Source of the DNA: Psychrobacter sp. LV10R520-6 | Lineage (GTDB): Bacteria > Pseudomonadota > Gammaproteobacteria > Pseudomonadales > Moraxellaceae | Direction of reading: 5' to 3' | Length of the DNA: 64,000 bases | Assembly (NCBI RefSeq): GCF_900182925.1 | Contig: NZ_LT900024.1 | Location: 744,001 to 808,000 of the forward strand | In this document: piece by piece, positions 46,690-56,632 of the stretch | Numbering within the stretch: the first letter of the stretch is position 1 | Layout of the letters: each line of letters starts with the position of its first letter | Notes under the pieces: model-generated | What the model was told of the DNA's origin: nothing | Seen by the model: only the letters and a program-made list of their open reading frames with translations | Database searches by the model: none | Program-made: the position numbers and the translations under genes

Positions 46690-48567
46690 CTAGTCATTTT
46701 CAAGGAATGAACGCAAGTGCTCAGAGCGTGAAGGATGACGTAATTTACGTAAAGCCTTTGCTTCAATCTGACGAATACGCTCACGGGTTACATCGAACTG
46801 CTTGCCGACTTCTTCAAGGGTATGATCGGTTGGCATATCAATACCAAAGCGCATTTTTAGCACGCGCGCTTCACGTTCAGTCAGATTGCCAAGTACATCA
46901 CGAGTCGCTTCACGCAGACCCTCTGACGTTGCATCATCAACGGGGCTGGAGATAGTCGAATCTTCGATGAAATCACCTAAGTGTGAGTCTTCATCATCAC
47001 CGATAGGGGTCTCCATGGAGATAGGTTCTTTGGCAATTTTGAGCACTTTACGGACTTTAACTTCGTCCATCTCTAAGCGTTCGCCTAGTTCTTCAGGTGT
47101 TGGCTCACGTCCCATCTCTTGTAACAGCTGACGAGAAACGCGGTTAATCTTGTTAATAGTCTCAATCATATGCACCGGAATACGGATGGTGCGCGCCTGA
47201 TCTGCGATAGAGCGGGTAATCGCCTGACGAATCCACCAAGTTGCATAAGTTGAGAATTTATAACCACGACGATATTCAAACTTATCAACCGCTTTCATCA
47301 GACCAATATTACCTTCTTGAATAAGATCCAAGAACTGTAGGCCACGATTGGTGTACTTCTTAGCGATAGAAATAACCAAACGCAAGTTAGCTTCGACCAT
47401 CTCTTTCTTAGCGCGGCGAGCTTTCGCTTCACCAATAGCCATACCACGTGCCACATCTTTCATATCATGAATTTCCATGTTGAGCTTATGCTCATAATCA
47501 CGGATAGCACGTTGCAGAAGAATAACATCATCGGTAACTTTTTCTAGCGTTGCAGCAAACGCCGGCTTACCTTTTAGACGCTCGGTGAGCCAATCAACGT
47601 TGGTTTCGTTACTGGGGAAAGTCTTACGGAACTCTTCGCGCGGCATACGACCACGGCGAATAACCAAGCGCATAATTTGACGCTCTTGTTTGCGCACATC
47701 GTCATAGACGTCATGCATGATCGCCATGACTTGATCTGACAAGCGATTGTTAAGCTTAAGCATCATAAAGCGCTCGGCAAGCTGTTTATAAGCTTCGTCA
47801 GCTTGCGTACTACCACGACCGTAATCAAGCAAAGCTTGTTTGGCAGTAATAAATAAACCTTCAATCTCTTCTAAGCGCATGCGCACTTCTTCTGGATCAA
47901 TACCGCCCGTTTCTTCTTCCTCTTCTTCAGTGTCTTCTGCTTCGTCGTCTTCTTCAGCATCAGCCTTAGCGGTCACTTTAGGATTGACCTTTGGCTTAAT
48001 GACAGGGATTTTTACTTCTTTGGCAGCCGCTTTGTCTTCATCAGTTTCGGGATCTAAAAACCCAGTGATAACATCAGAGAGCTTTTTGTCGCCATCTAAT
48101 ACGCGCTGATATTCATCAAGCACATATTGCACCGTTCCTGGCCAATAAGACATCGCATGCTGAACATCACGAATACCTTCTTCGATACGCTTGGCAATGA
48201 CAATCTCGCCTTCACGCGTCAGCAAATCAACCGTTCCCATCTCACGCATATACATACGCACAGGGTCAGTGGTACGACCTGGCTCGGTTTCAACAGCAGC
48301 CAATACCGCTGCCGCCTCGTCAGCTGCCGACTCATCATCACTTGAGTCATCGTTCATCAAGATGTCATCGGCATCAGGTGCAGACTCAAATATTTTGATA
48401 CCAACGTCCGTTAGCATCTGGACGATATCTTCGATCTGATCGCTTTCGGTAATGGAGTCGGGCAGCTGGTCATTCACCTCAGCATAGGTCAAATAGCCTT
48501 GCTCTTTACCCATTTGGATCAAGGTGGCCAGCTGAGACGTGGACTTAGAAACTGACTTATCGTTCAT
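46690..48567 (-). CDS. rpoD: RNA polymerase primary sigma factor RpoD (sigma-70)
   Basis: RpoD directs RNA polymerase to housekeeping promoters. The 625-residue protein has region 1.1 at the N-terminus, region 1.2 ([21 protein letters not shown]), a non-conserved acidic insertion with runs of Glu/Asp (about 200-225), regions 2.3-2.4 ([19 protein letters not shown], here [17 protein letters not shown]), and region 4.2 ([20 protein letters not shown]). dnaG lies upstream on the same strand, about 500 nt away, as in the macromolecular-synthesis operon. Confidence 0.97.
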   Translation of the reverse strand: MNDKSVSKSTSQLATLIQMGKEQGYLTYAEVNDQLPDSITESDQIEDIVQMLTDVGIKIFESAPDADDILMNDDSSDDESAADEAAAVLAAVETEPGRTTDPVRMYMREMGTVDLLTREGEIVIAKRIEEGIRDVQHAMSYWPGTVQYVLDEYQRVLDGDKKLSDVITGFLDPETDEDKAAAKEVKIPVIKPKVNPKVTAKADAEEDDEAEDTEEEEEETGGIDPEEVRMRLEEIEGLFITAKQALLDYGRGSTQADEAYKQLAERFMMLKLNNRLSDQVMAIMHDVYDDVRKQERQIMRLVIRRGRMPREEFRKTFPSNETNVDWLTERLKGKPAFAATLEKVTDDVILLQRAIRDYEHKLNMEIHDMKDVARGMAIGEAKARRAKKEMVEANLRLVISIAKKYTNRGLQFLDLIQEGNIGLMKAVDKFEYRRGYKFSTYATWWIRQAITRSIADQARTIRIPVHMIETINKINRVSRQLLQEMGREPTPEELGERLEMDEVKVRKVLKIAKEPISMETPIGDDEDSHLGDFIEDSTISSPVDDATSEGLREATRDVLGNLTEREARVLKMRFGIDMPTDHTLEEVGKQFDVTRERIRQIEAKALRKLRHPSRSEHLRSFLEND

Positions 48568-49066
48568 AAATACTCACTTTGTTTGCGTCGGACATTTTCG
48601 TGATATGACGGGCTACTGCTTGCTCAGTGCGCTGATCTAATCAACAGATTGATCACAAAAAAGCGTAGGGGTTGTCAATAATAACAAAAATGAATTGATA
48701 TGAATAAAGGTTCAAAAAACGTCAATAAAAACACTCAAAAAACGGCTAAAAATTAAAAGCCTAAAAAATATCAAAAATAATAGGGTCTAATATTGCTGTC
48801 AATATAACCGCGGCACAGTTTAACACAGACCACAGTAATCAAGCACAATGTCACTGCTAAACGTTCAACAAGATGACTCTGACGATTGCTAACCATAATC
48901 ATAAATAATGGGGCCAATATACCTTAATTTAAAGGGCGAGCACATTATAAACAAAAAGTTAACCCTAAAAACTTAATATTAAATATCAGTTTTTACTATT
49001 AATGAAATAAAAACTGGCAAAACAGGGTAATAACATCGCTATATCTACCTATATAGGCTATCTATA
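48568..49066. other. Long spacer between dnaG and rpoD
   Basis: No gene was found. Positions about 48710-48785 hold A-rich degenerate units such as TCAAAAAACGTC, TCAAAAAACGGC and CTAAAAAATATC. A separate rpoD promoter is likely here, since the distance to dnaG is large. Confidence 0.45.
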
Positions 49067-51169
49067 TTAAATACTAATCATTTGCGCCGATTGTTCTGCT
49101 TGCTGTGCCCGTAACCAGTTGCTTAATAACTGCGCCTGAATGCGTACGATAGTTGCCTTGATATGATCAGGATTTTTTACCAGCTCTTGTATTTTTTTCT
49201 TCATATTGCGTTCTAAGAGTTGACTCACTAAATTTTCAATCTGCTCATCAAGGCTTAAAATATTCCTAGTGATAAGGGTTTTATAAAATGACCCCCAGTT
49301 ACGGCTAAGTCCTTCTTGAGTTGAAGGCTTTAAGTTAGACAATACAAAATGTGCGGCGGCGTTAGCATCTGGCGGTAAATAACTTAGGCAGCGTTTAATG
49401 GTGCTGACCACATCCAGTAAGGCAGTATCTTGCAAGTCTTCCCAAGCTAATGGCCGTAAAGCATCAGGAGAGGCCTTTTGCTTGATATGCGCGGGTAGGT
49501 TCAAGCCATCAATACCAGCTTGTTGCCAAATCAACTCAATCGGATCATCCGTTAGGGCGCGCGGCTGAAACAAAAAACACAGCTGTAATTGCTGGCTGAT
49601 GGTCATATCGCCATCAAAGTCTAATAGCGCATCTTTTGCCTCAATATTTTGGCTGCGTTTGCCGCCCAGCTTTTGATAAATGTCATTATTGAGTAGGTAA
49701 CGAAAGCTGCTACCTTTAGGTAGTGAGGTCGTCAGCGTGCGCACTTGCGACATCAGCTTGGCTTTACCTTCTGCCAAAGTTAAGTCGTAGCGCTCACTTA
49801 AATAGGCAAAAATGTACTGCGATAGCGGCATGGCATTGGTGATCTGCTCACGCATAGCTTCCACGCCATGACTTTTAATAAAAGTATCTGGATCATGGTT
49901 GTTAGGCAGAGACAAAAACCTCAGCTCTTTATCATCACCGAGTACGGGTAGGCTGACTTCAAGGGTGCGCCAAGCGGCTTTTTGTCCGGCACTATCGCCA
50001 TCGAAGCTTAAGGTCAACGTAGGATTTAGAGTCAGTAGGCGTGATATTTGAGCTTCATTAATGGCCGTGCCCATTGAGGCGACTGCGCCATAGATACCGG
50101 TTTGGTATAGGGCAATCACATCCATGTAACCTTCGACCACCAACCAGCGATCAGCGCGCTGCTGGCGGGATTCGTAATAGCCATATAATACGTGCTGCTT
50201 ATGAAAAACAGGCGAGTCTGAAGAGTTAATATATTTGGGTTTTACTTCATCATCGAGCGCGCGACCGCCAAAGCCAATAATACGACCTTGGTTATCACGA
50301 ATCGGAAATATAACCCGATCGCGCAGCAAGTCATAATCACGCCCAGACTCTGATTGGCGCACCAAGCCTAAGGCTTTAAGTCCTTCTATATCTTGCGGAA
50401 ACTGATGCTCAAGATGTTGCCAACCGAATGGTGCATAACCCAGCCCAAAGGTTTCTAAACTTTGCTCAGTGACACCGCGCGTGGCAAAATAGTGCTTAGC
50501 GTGGGGATGGGTGGTTAGATTGTGCTGATAGAACTGCTGAATTTGGGTCAATAACTCATATAAGTTACCGTCTTTATCGGCGGCGGCATTGTCTACATTT
50601 GAGCTTATGGATTCAGCGTCATCTGTCAGCCATGCTGGCGGACTGCTATTATGATCAGTGCCGTCATAATCAGTAGCATAAGGTATGTTAGTGGGAAGGT
50701 TGTTGTCACTGGCATTGTCATCATAGGCGTACTGATCCTCATACTGAGGATAGTCAGGTGGGCTACTAGTTGCTATCGACTGTCCCTCTGAGGGTATAAC
50801 AGGCGCTGCTGGTTTTACTATAGGCTTAGTGACCGGTTTAGGTTTGCTACGCTGATAGCTGACATTTTGCTGTTCTTCTTGCGGTACTTCAATGCCTGTT
50901 TGCTTTGATAGTTCATTGACCGCTTCGATAAAGGTTAAGTTCTCATAGTCACGCAAAAAGCTGATGGCATTACCACCAACGCTACAGCCAAAGCAATGAT
51001 AGATGTTTTTTTGTGGATTGACATAGAACGAGGGCGACTTTTCACCATGAAACGGACAGCAGCCTTTATATTCACTACCGGCGCGTTTAAGCGTGGTATG
51101 ACGACCAATCATGCTGATCAGGTCAGCTTGGCTATTTAATTGTTCGAGAATATGGTTTGGAATGCTCAT
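49067..51169 (-). CDS. dnaG: DNA primase
   Basis: DnaG makes RNA primers at the replication fork. The CHC2 zinc site is Cys38, His41, Cys59 and Cys62 (CPFHGEKSPSFYV, HCFGC). The TOPRIM catalytic part has VVEGYMDVIAL and the acidic LSFDGDSAGQKA. The C-terminal third is the DnaB-binding domain. At 700 residues it exceeds E. coli (581); the excess is mostly a Ser/Asp/Asn/Pro-rich insertion at about 108-215, between the zinc and catalytic domains. The upstream neighbour is bamD, not rpsU. Confidence 0.96.
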   Translation of the reverse strand: MSIPNHILEQLNSQADLISMIGRHTTLKRAGSEYKGCCPFHGEKSPSFYVNPQKNIYHCFGCSVGGNAISFLRDYENLTFIEAVNELSKQTGIEVPQEEQQNVSYQRSKPKPVTKPIVKPAAPVIPSEGQSIATSSPPDYPQYEDQYAYDDNASDNNLPTNIPYATDYDGTDHNSSPPAWLTDDAESISSNVDNAAADKDGNLYELLTQIQQFYQHNLTTHPHAKHYFATRGVTEQSLETFGLGYAPFGWQHLEHQFPQDIEGLKALGLVRQSESGRDYDLLRDRVIFPIRDNQGRIIGFGGRALDDEVKPKYINSSDSPVFHKQHVLYGYYESRQQRADRWLVVEGYMDVIALYQTGIYGAVASMGTAINEAQISRLLTLNPTLTLSFDGDSAGQKAAWRTLEVSLPVLGDDKELRFLSLPNNHDPDTFIKSHGVEAMREQITNAMPLSQYIFAYLSERYDLTLAEGKAKLMSQVRTLTTSLPKGSSFRYLLNNDIYQKLGGKRSQNIEAKDALLDFDGDMTISQQLQLCFLFQPRALTDDPIELIWQQAGIDGLNLPAHIKQKASPDALRPLAWEDLQDTALLDVVSTIKRCLSYLPPDANAAAHFVLSNLKPSTQEGLSRNWGSFYKTLITRNILSLDEQIENLVSQLLERNMKKKIQELVKNPDHIKATIVRIQAQLLSNWLRAQQAEQSAQMISI

Positions 51170-51213
51170 GGAAAAAATATTTTACCATAGGATGCTGAAG
51201 GATACTTGAAGAC

Positions 51214-51252
51214 AGAAAAATAAGGCCAACCGTATCGTTGACCTTATTTTCT
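51214..51252 (-). terminator. Terminator of bamD
   Basis: AAAATAAGGCCAACCG and CGTTGACCTTATTTT form a stem with one mismatch and one bulge around a three-base loop. It lies between bamD and dnaG on their strand. Confidence 0.75.
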
Positions 51253-51321
51253 AATAGCGTTTATTTATAATGCAGGGACTTCTTTATGAACTGCTGTAGT
51301 TAACAAGCCCTAATGTTAAAA

Positions 51322-52536
51322 TTAATCATCTTCGTTCATATCGTCGCTATCAGACTCAATAGGTGGCAAGGAGATGCTATCGCGGCTATCATTAAGTAAC
51401 GTAGTGCGGCGCGTAGGATTGATATTTTGTGGATCAACCTCAGCTTCTCTAGCGGCGGCGCTGGCACTACCTTGGCCAGAAACTTGCTCGGTTGAGCTTT
51501 CAGGTAATCCTAAACCGAGATTGACACCACTTCGGCGGGTAGGCGTACTGCTAGCAGTTGGAGCGGCGGCCGCATTGTCGGCGGGCAATCTGAGCTGGGT
51601 GGCGGTACGAATCATCTGCGTTTTAGTCGCGCCCGTATACTGACCTTCCGTAATCGACGTATCTTTCATGCTGGCACGTCCAAGCTGCCCAAAGGTCAAT
51701 TTATTCAACCAAGTGCGATCGCCTTTAGTATCAAGCTTGACGCGTCCGTCATTAGTAAGCCAATTTGGATAGTTGATTTGTAGCAAGGTTTTGTACTCCT
51801 GTGCTAAATCTGTTAGACCCAATTTTTGATGGCTATAAGCAAGGATAGCAATGGCTTCAGGCATAGACTCGCTCAACGGATAATATTGAAATACCCATTT
51901 AGCACGGTTGACTGCAGCGACATAAGCTTCACGCTCAATATACCAATTGGCCGCAGTTAGCTCACTTTCGGCAAACTGATTATAAATAAAAGTCATACGC
52001 TGGGCAGCATCTGGCGCATAGGGACTATTAGGATATTTATTGATAAGCTCTTGGAAGTTGGCAAAGGCGATACGCAAATAAGCGGTATCACGTTCGGCCT
52101 GATTGGTCTTGAATAGCTTGATGCCTTCAGATGAGCCTTGCATATTGGCCACACCGCGTACGTAATAGGCGTAGCTGACTTGCGGGTTAGACGGATACAG
52201 GCTGATAAATCGATCAGCGCTGGCGGCGGCCGTTTCATAATTGCCACTTTCATATTGCGCATACAACGTATCGAGCAGTGCTTGTTCAGCGTACTGTCCG
52301 GTAGGGTAGAAGGTACGCAAGTTAGTGAGGTCTTCAATAGCTTGGGTATAGCGTCCTTTATCAATCTGAGTAATGGCGTCACTATAGTAACCTTGCTCTG
52401 ACTTCTCGGCAGTTTCAACCGCATCGACGTCTTTACCGGTCAAGTTTTTAAAGGTTTGACAGCCGACTAGGCTTACGCTTAGCGAAAGCAGAGTTACTGA
52501 GGATAGTTTGATAAACGTGTTGCCAATAGGGCGCAT
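51322..52536 (-). CDS. bamD: Outer-membrane assembly lipoprotein BamD with a long C-terminal tail
   Basis: BamD is an essential lipoprotein of the BAM complex, which inserts beta-barrel proteins in the outer membrane. I chose the ATG at 52536 because GGAGAAG lies just upstream and the lipobox SLVGC then falls at a normal distance; an ATG at 52581 would add 15 residues. TPR-like repeats cover about 35-245 (YSDAITQIDKGRYTQAIEDL, ALLDTLYAQYESGNYETAAAS). The 404-residue product is far longer than E. coli BamD (245). The extra 150 residues are Ala/Ser/Thr/Arg-rich, end acidic (DSDDMNEDD) and look disordered. rluD is divergent, as in E. coli. Confidence 0.92.
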   Translation of the reverse strand: MRPIGNTFIKLSSVTLLSLSVSLVGCQTFKNLTGKDVDAVETAEKSEQGYYSDAITQIDKGRYTQAIEDLTNLRTFYPTGQYAEQALLDTLYAQYESGNYETAAASADRFISLYPSNPQVSYAYYVRGVANMQGSSEGIKLFKTNQAERDTAYLRIAFANFQELINKYPNSPYAPDAAQRMTFIYNQFAESELTAANWYIEREAYVAAVNRAKWVFQYYPLSESMPEAIAILAYSHQKLGLTDLAQEYKTLLQINYPNWLTNDGRVKLDTKGDRTWLNKLTFGQLGRASMKDTSITEGQYTGATKTQMIRTATQLRLPADNAAAAPTASSTPTRRSGVNLGLGLPESSTEQVSGQGSASAAAREAEVDPQNINPTRRTTLLNDSRDSISLPPIESDSDDMNEDD

Positions 52537-53327
52537 ACTTCTTCTCCGACACAAGACGCATAATAGCAGCGGCGCTATCACACTATATAACAGGTTAATG
52601 ATAAAAAGGCGATGATCACGGTAACGATAGACTGTCTATCATTGGGTGTGCTTATTATTACACGTGTCTATTGATTAAAAGAGTCTATTAATTATAAAAT
52701 TCTATATTTGACATAACCGTAATTAAACATGCTTTTGATTAGATTTAACTTTGAACAAATTGCAATCAAATACAGTGCCATAGCATACAGCAAAATCTTA
52801 ACTAATTTATATAATAACTTGCGACTGGTCTACTTTTTCACTATCTATTTTGTAGTTATTTGGCCAGCAAGTCATCAAATTCTATAATGAGTTAAGTTTT
52901 ACCCCCTTTGTTTAAAGTAGCCGCTGCATTTTTATTAACTCACTGCTATTAATCAACTGTTATTAACTGAATAGACCGCAAGGGAGCTATTTAACGATAA
53001 GTGAGCTGTTTAAAATAGCTGTTTGTAGTCTAGCATGGGCGGCTTTAACGGGCGATGACAAATGCCGCCAGCGTTGATAAATATACAGTAAATTAACCGC
53101 AATGTTGTATTGCAGAGAGTTAATAGCTTATTATCAGGACGCTAGAGGATGAGTAACAAATGACAGATAACGGTTAGCTACTATAGGGCTTGAGCACTTG
53201 GCATGGTACACTACAGCGACCTTAGACCCGCTTTTTTTTGGCTATTTATATTTTTAATAGTCAGCTAATGGCCTATCTGTTTTCTTATAAAGCTCACCTT
53301 GGTGACTTTGCCACGTATGAATCTGCT
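52537..53327. other. Divergent spacer between bamD and rluD
   Basis: About 790 nt with no gene that can be supported; the right end is in frame with rluD but is probably leader. TTTATTAACTCACTGC, TATTAATCAACTGT and TATTAACTGAATAG (52931-52974) form a degenerate 14-16-nt tandem repeat. Promoters for both directions are expected here. Confidence 0.5.
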
Positions 53328-54533
53328 ATGAATAATGATGCTATGACCAAAAATTTAACGCCTAGTCCGTTGCTAGATAATGATTTATCAGCGCAAGAGT
53401 TACCCGTGCAGGATGAGTTGCTAAACGACAATGAAGCACGTGACGATGAGTTACTTGATAGTGACTTAATAGAAAGTGACTTAATTGACAGTGAAGACGA
53501 TAATGATGATGGTGATGGTGATGGTGATGGTGATGGTGACGATTCATCTGTAGCTGGACAAGCAGTGCCAGAAATAATCGATATGACTCACACGGTGTCT
53601 GAGGAAGAATCCGGTCTGCGCATCGATAAACTGGCCTCGCAAGTGTTTACGGATTTTTCACGTGCGCAGCTACAAGGTTGGGTCAGTGATGGCAGTTTAC
53701 TCTGTAACGATAACACGCAAAAGCCAAAGTACCGCGTTAAAGTCGCAGACGTTTTACATCTGTCCACGACCCTACAGCAGCATAGTGAAGATCAGCCAGA
53801 AAATATAGATATCGATGTCGTTTACGAAGATGATGCGGTATTGGTCATTAATAAACCAGTAGGCATGGTCGTGCATCCGGGTGCGGGTAATCAGACGGGC
53901 ACGCTAGTTAACGCGCTACTGTATCATTATCCGCAGCAGCACCATTTACCGCGGGCAGGCTTGGTACATCGTATTGATAAAGATACCTCGGGGCTGTTAC
54001 TTATTGGTAAAACCAAGCCTGCGCAGATGGCCTTGATGGCGCAGCTCAAAGATAAGTCAGTTTATCGTCATTATCAGTGTGTGGTAGCGGGTGATCAGGC
54101 CAGTCTAATGCGTAATCGACGTATCGATGCGCCGATTGGTCGCCATCGTAACCAACGCACCAAGATGACCGTAATGACCGCAGGACGTGAAGCCGTCACG
54201 CATTTGTTAGATATCACTCCGTTAAATCACAATTATTGTTTATTAGACGTGGGACTTGAAACCGGACGGACGCATCAAATCCGTGTGCATTTGAGTCATA
54301 TCAGTTATCCAATAGTGGGCGACCGTGTCTATGGCGGTCGCAGGCAGTTGCGAGCAGGACTGACAGAAGAGCAGCGCAATGCCATTAGTAACTTTTCGCG
54401 GCAAGCGTTGCATGCTTACGCCTTAGGTTTTGTCCATCCGACGACGGGTGAGGATGTTAAAGTGACTACGCCTATTCCTGAAGATATGCAAAAGTTGATT
54501 GCGGCGTTAAATGATGGTTATGATCCTGAATAA
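53328..54533 (+). CDS. rluD: 23S rRNA pseudouridine synthase RluD
   Basis: RluD makes pseudouridines 1911, 1915 and 1917 in helix 69 of 23S rRNA. An S4 RNA-binding domain (SGLRIDKLASQVFTDFSRAQ) is followed by the catalytic domain with GLVHRIDKDTSGLLLIGKT, whose Asp is the catalytic residue, and ETGRTHQIRVHL. The N-terminal 70 residues before S4 are an acidic extension with a (Asp-Gly)n run coded by a GATGGT hexamer repeat. The start is uncertain: 53328 (ATG) is chosen, but 53238 (TTG) and 53343 (ATG) are in frame and none has a strong ribosome site. pgeF follows 59 nt downstream, as in E. coli. Confidence 0.92.
   Translation: MNNDAMTKNLTPSPLLDNDLSAQELPVQDELLNDNEARDDELLDSDLIESDLIDSEDDNDDGDGDGDGDGDDSSVAGQAVPEIIDMTHTVSEEESGLRIDKLASQVFTDFSRAQLQGWVSDGSLLCNDNTQKPKYRVKVADVLHLSTTLQQHSEDQPENIDIDVVYEDDAVLVINKPVGMVVHPGAGNQTGTLVNALLYHYPQQHHLPRAGLVHRIDKDTSGLLLIGKTKPAQMALMAQLKDKSVYRHYQCVVAGDQASLMRNRRIDAPIGRHRNQRTKMTVMTAGREAVTHLLDITPLNHNYCLLDVGLETGRTHQIRVHLSHISYPIVGDRVYGGRRQLRAGLTEEQRNAISNFSRQALHAYALGFVHPTTGEDVKVTTPIPEDMQKLIAALNDGYDPE
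53506..53541 (+). repeat. GATGGT hexamer microsatellite inside rluD
   Basis: Five GGTGAT units run in tandem and encode Asp-Gly repeats in the N-terminal tail of RluD. Changes in copy number would stay in frame. Confidence 0.85.
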
Positions 54534-54592
54534 AGAGTGTTGAGTATAAAAAGCTAAATGAGCTGCGATGAACTAAAAGTGATGAATAAGCC

Positions 54593-55618
54593 ATGACTAA
54601 TAAGCTTCCGATGACACTACTGGCGCATTTGGACGATGTAGCTGTTTTTCAAACAGCAGCTTTTGCAAGCGCTGATGTTGAAAGTTTAGATGTTGAAGGT
54701 GTTGGCTTTGAAAGTATAAGTTCCGACAAGGCTGACCAGAACATGCGCCAATCAGAGCAGGCGAGTTATGGTGAGTTGAATCTAGGTTTGCATGTGAATG
54801 ATGATATCGCGCAAGTATTAACCAATCGTATGCGTCTGTTAGCGGCTATTAATGAGCAACTCAGTGCTCAACCGCTAACGCCACAACGTGCGCCTATTAC
54901 CAACTTGCACTGGATGAATCAAGTCCATGGCAAACAAATCTATGACGTTGATAATACGCCCTTTAGTATGCAACCCGTAGACGCTGACGCAATGATCAGT
55001 CAGCAAGATAATCTGGGGCTAGCGGTGATGACGGCTGACTGTGTGCCTATCGTTTTATATCAACCGGCAAGTAGACAAATAGCAGTCATTCACGCCGGCT
55101 GGCAAGGGCTTGCCTGCGGCGTTATTAAAGCGACGGCTGAGCGCTTTAGTGCAACTGGGCAGGTTATGGCATGGATTGGGGTCTGTATTAGCCAATCAAA
55201 CTATGAAGTCGGCAGCCATGTCCGCGACCAGCTGCTGGCAGGTTGTCAAGAAAACAAATCATTAGCACAGTCAAATATTGATAATTTCGAGCAACTGTAT
55301 GCTGTGGATTCTCAATCTGACGTTGAATCTAATGTTCAGTCTGATGATCATATCGAGCTTGGGCGCTTACATAAGACAGTTGATAAATTATCAAATATCG
55401 CTAAAGTAAGCACGAGAAAAATAAAGTTGAACTTACCAAAGCTTGCTGTTGATCAATTGGAAAATGCAGGCATTACCGTGAATATTGACATGCCTATAGA
55501 TTGCAGCTATGCCGATACGCGCTATTATTCGTATCGGCGTCAGACTCATTTGCAACAGCTGGCAACAGGACGGATGGCATTGATTGTCGTGCGTCGTCCT
55601 TCTATAGTCGCCATTTAG
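54593..55618 (+). CDS. pgeF: PgeF/YfiH multicopper-type (DUF152) protein
   Basis: YfiH/PgeF proteins (laccase-domain, DUF152) act as purine nucleoside phosphorylase/deaminase in some species and remove misplaced residues in peptidoglycan precursors in E. coli. Metal ligands are visible as His in MNQVHGKQIYD, Cys in MTADCVPIV and His in AVIHAGWQG. The C-terminal SYADTRYYSYRRQ is also conserved. At 341 residues it is about 100 longer than E. coli YfiH; the extra residues form an N-terminal insertion (about 20-55) and another at about 220-270. It lies downstream of rluD, a conserved order. Confidence 0.9.
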   Translation: MTNKLPMTLLAHLDDVAVFQTAAFASADVESLDVEGVGFESISSDKADQNMRQSEQASYGELNLGLHVNDDIAQVLTNRMRLLAAINEQLSAQPLTPQRAPITNLHWMNQVHGKQIYDVDNTPFSMQPVDADAMISQQDNLGLAVMTADCVPIVLYQPASRQIAVIHAGWQGLACGVIKATAERFSATGQVMAWIGVCISQSNYEVGSHVRDQLLAGCQENKSLAQSNIDNFEQLYAVDSQSDVESNVQSDDHIELGRLHKTVDKLSNIAKVSTRKIKLNLPKLAVDQLENAGITVNIDMPIDCSYADTRYYSYRRQTHLQQLATGRMALIVVRRPSIVAI

Positions 55619-55676
55619 ATCATTACCTTGATCTTATTAATATTTACCGAATTAATCACCTATTATTAGAGTTCGT

Positions 55677-56303
55677 ATGAATACATCTGTAGCGCCTTCT
55701 GTACAATCTTCTCACGTCGCAACTACTGATAACGCGCCTAGCGTAACGATAGCCGTTATTTATCACAGCAATTATGGTCATACCAGGCGCGTTGCTGAAG
55801 CAGTGGTCAGAGGCGCACGTCAACAACTACCAGAATCTCAGGCCAAAGCGATAGATATTCATAATGTAGATTGGGATTTTATTGATGAAGCAGACCTACT
55901 GGTCTTTGGTAGTGCGGTATATATGGGTAGCGTGACTGCTGAATTCAAAACTTTTATGGATGAGACCTCAAAGCGTTGGTACCAAAGGAAATGGGAAGGC
56001 AAGTGGGCGGCAGGCTTTGCCAACTCGGGCGGACTTAGTGGTGACAAGCTGGCCGTCTTGCAGCAGATTTGTCTATATACTATGCAGCATGGCATGAACT
56101 GGATTGGGTTGCCGCTGATGCCTACCGGACATAATGATCATGACTTAAATCGCCTGTCCAGTTTTTTAGGACTGATGACCCAGTCAATCGACGCGCCACC
56201 TGAGAAATCGCCGGGTAAAGGAGATATCGATACCGCTATTTGGTTTGGTGATCATTTGGCTAAAACCATTATCAAGCACCAGCCAACAGTATCAGCACCG
56301 TAA
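55677..56303 (+). CDS. Flavodoxin-like NAD(P)H-dependent oxidoreductase
   Basis: The 208-residue protein has the flavodoxin fold of the WrbA/NAD(P)H:quinone reductase group. The FMN phosphate loop is YHSNYGHTRRVAEAV (residues about 30-44), and a second flavin segment is FGSAVYMGSV near 80. NSGGLSGDKLAVLQQI and GMNWIGLPLMPTGHN are also typical. It probably reduces quinones or other acceptors in the cytoplasm. It follows pgeF by 58 nt and may be in the same operon. A terminator follows. Confidence 0.85.
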   Translation: MNTSVAPSVQSSHVATTDNAPSVTIAVIYHSNYGHTRRVAEAVVRGARQQLPESQAKAIDIHNVDWDFIDEADLLVFGSAVYMGSVTAEFKTFMDETSKRWYQRKWEGKWAAGFANSGGLSGDKLAVLQQICLYTMQHGMNWIGLPLMPTGHNDHDLNRLSSFLGLMTQSIDAPPEKSPGKGDIDTAIWFGDHLAKTIIKHQPTVSAP

Positions 56304-56340
56304 AAGTAAGTTCGCATCAAGTAGGTAATAAAAGTGTCAT

Positions 56341-56383
56341 AAAAAAAGAGCAGATACCACTATTGGTATTTGCTCTTTTTTTT
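56341..56383 (+). terminator. Terminator after the flavodoxin-like gene
   Basis: AAAAAGAGCAGATACCA and TGGTATTTGCTCTTTTT form a long stem with one mismatch, a four-base loop and a T-run. Confidence 0.85.
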
Positions 56384-56488
56384 GCTCTATACAAACCGTC
56401 TATTTATCCGCAGTACTTATTATCCGCATCACTTATTCATATGAATTATCAACACCACATTTATAAGCAGCCTTCAGCGAGTATTGAA

Positions 56489-56617
56489 CTATTTACCATT
56501 ATTTTTGCCAGAGGGAGCAGTTACTGGAATAGGGCTATCGACAAACTGAAACAACAATTGGCAGCCTGTGAGTAGCGTCAGCAGTATAAGCACACACGTA
56601 AAAGTCAAAGTTTTCAT
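56489..56617 (-). CDS. Very small predicted lipoprotein (42 residues)
   Basis: The minus strand encodes a 42-residue product that starts MKTLTFTCVLILLTLLTGCQ. It has a Lys near the N-terminus, a hydrophobic core and a clean lipobox LLTGC with Cys19. The mature part has only 24 residues (ending PSGKNNGK). GAGAA lies a few bases upstream, and a second in-frame ATG is at 56632. Small lipoproteins of this kind are common but poorly annotated; no function can be given. It stands alone in an otherwise empty spacer. Confidence 0.6.
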   Translation of the reverse strand: MKTLTFTCVLILLTLLTGCQLLFQFVDSPIPVTAPSGKNNGK

Positions 56618-56632
56618 AGTTGTTCTCAGCAT

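Noticed and set aside
47840..48109. Ser-rich open frame opposite rpoD
   Set aside because: It is the reverse strand of the acidic Glu/Asp codons of RpoD, a common artefact.
56363..56575. Open frame of 70 codons on the plus strand
   Set aside because: It starts inside the terminator hairpin, has no ribosome site, and the opposite strand carries a better small lipoprotein gene.
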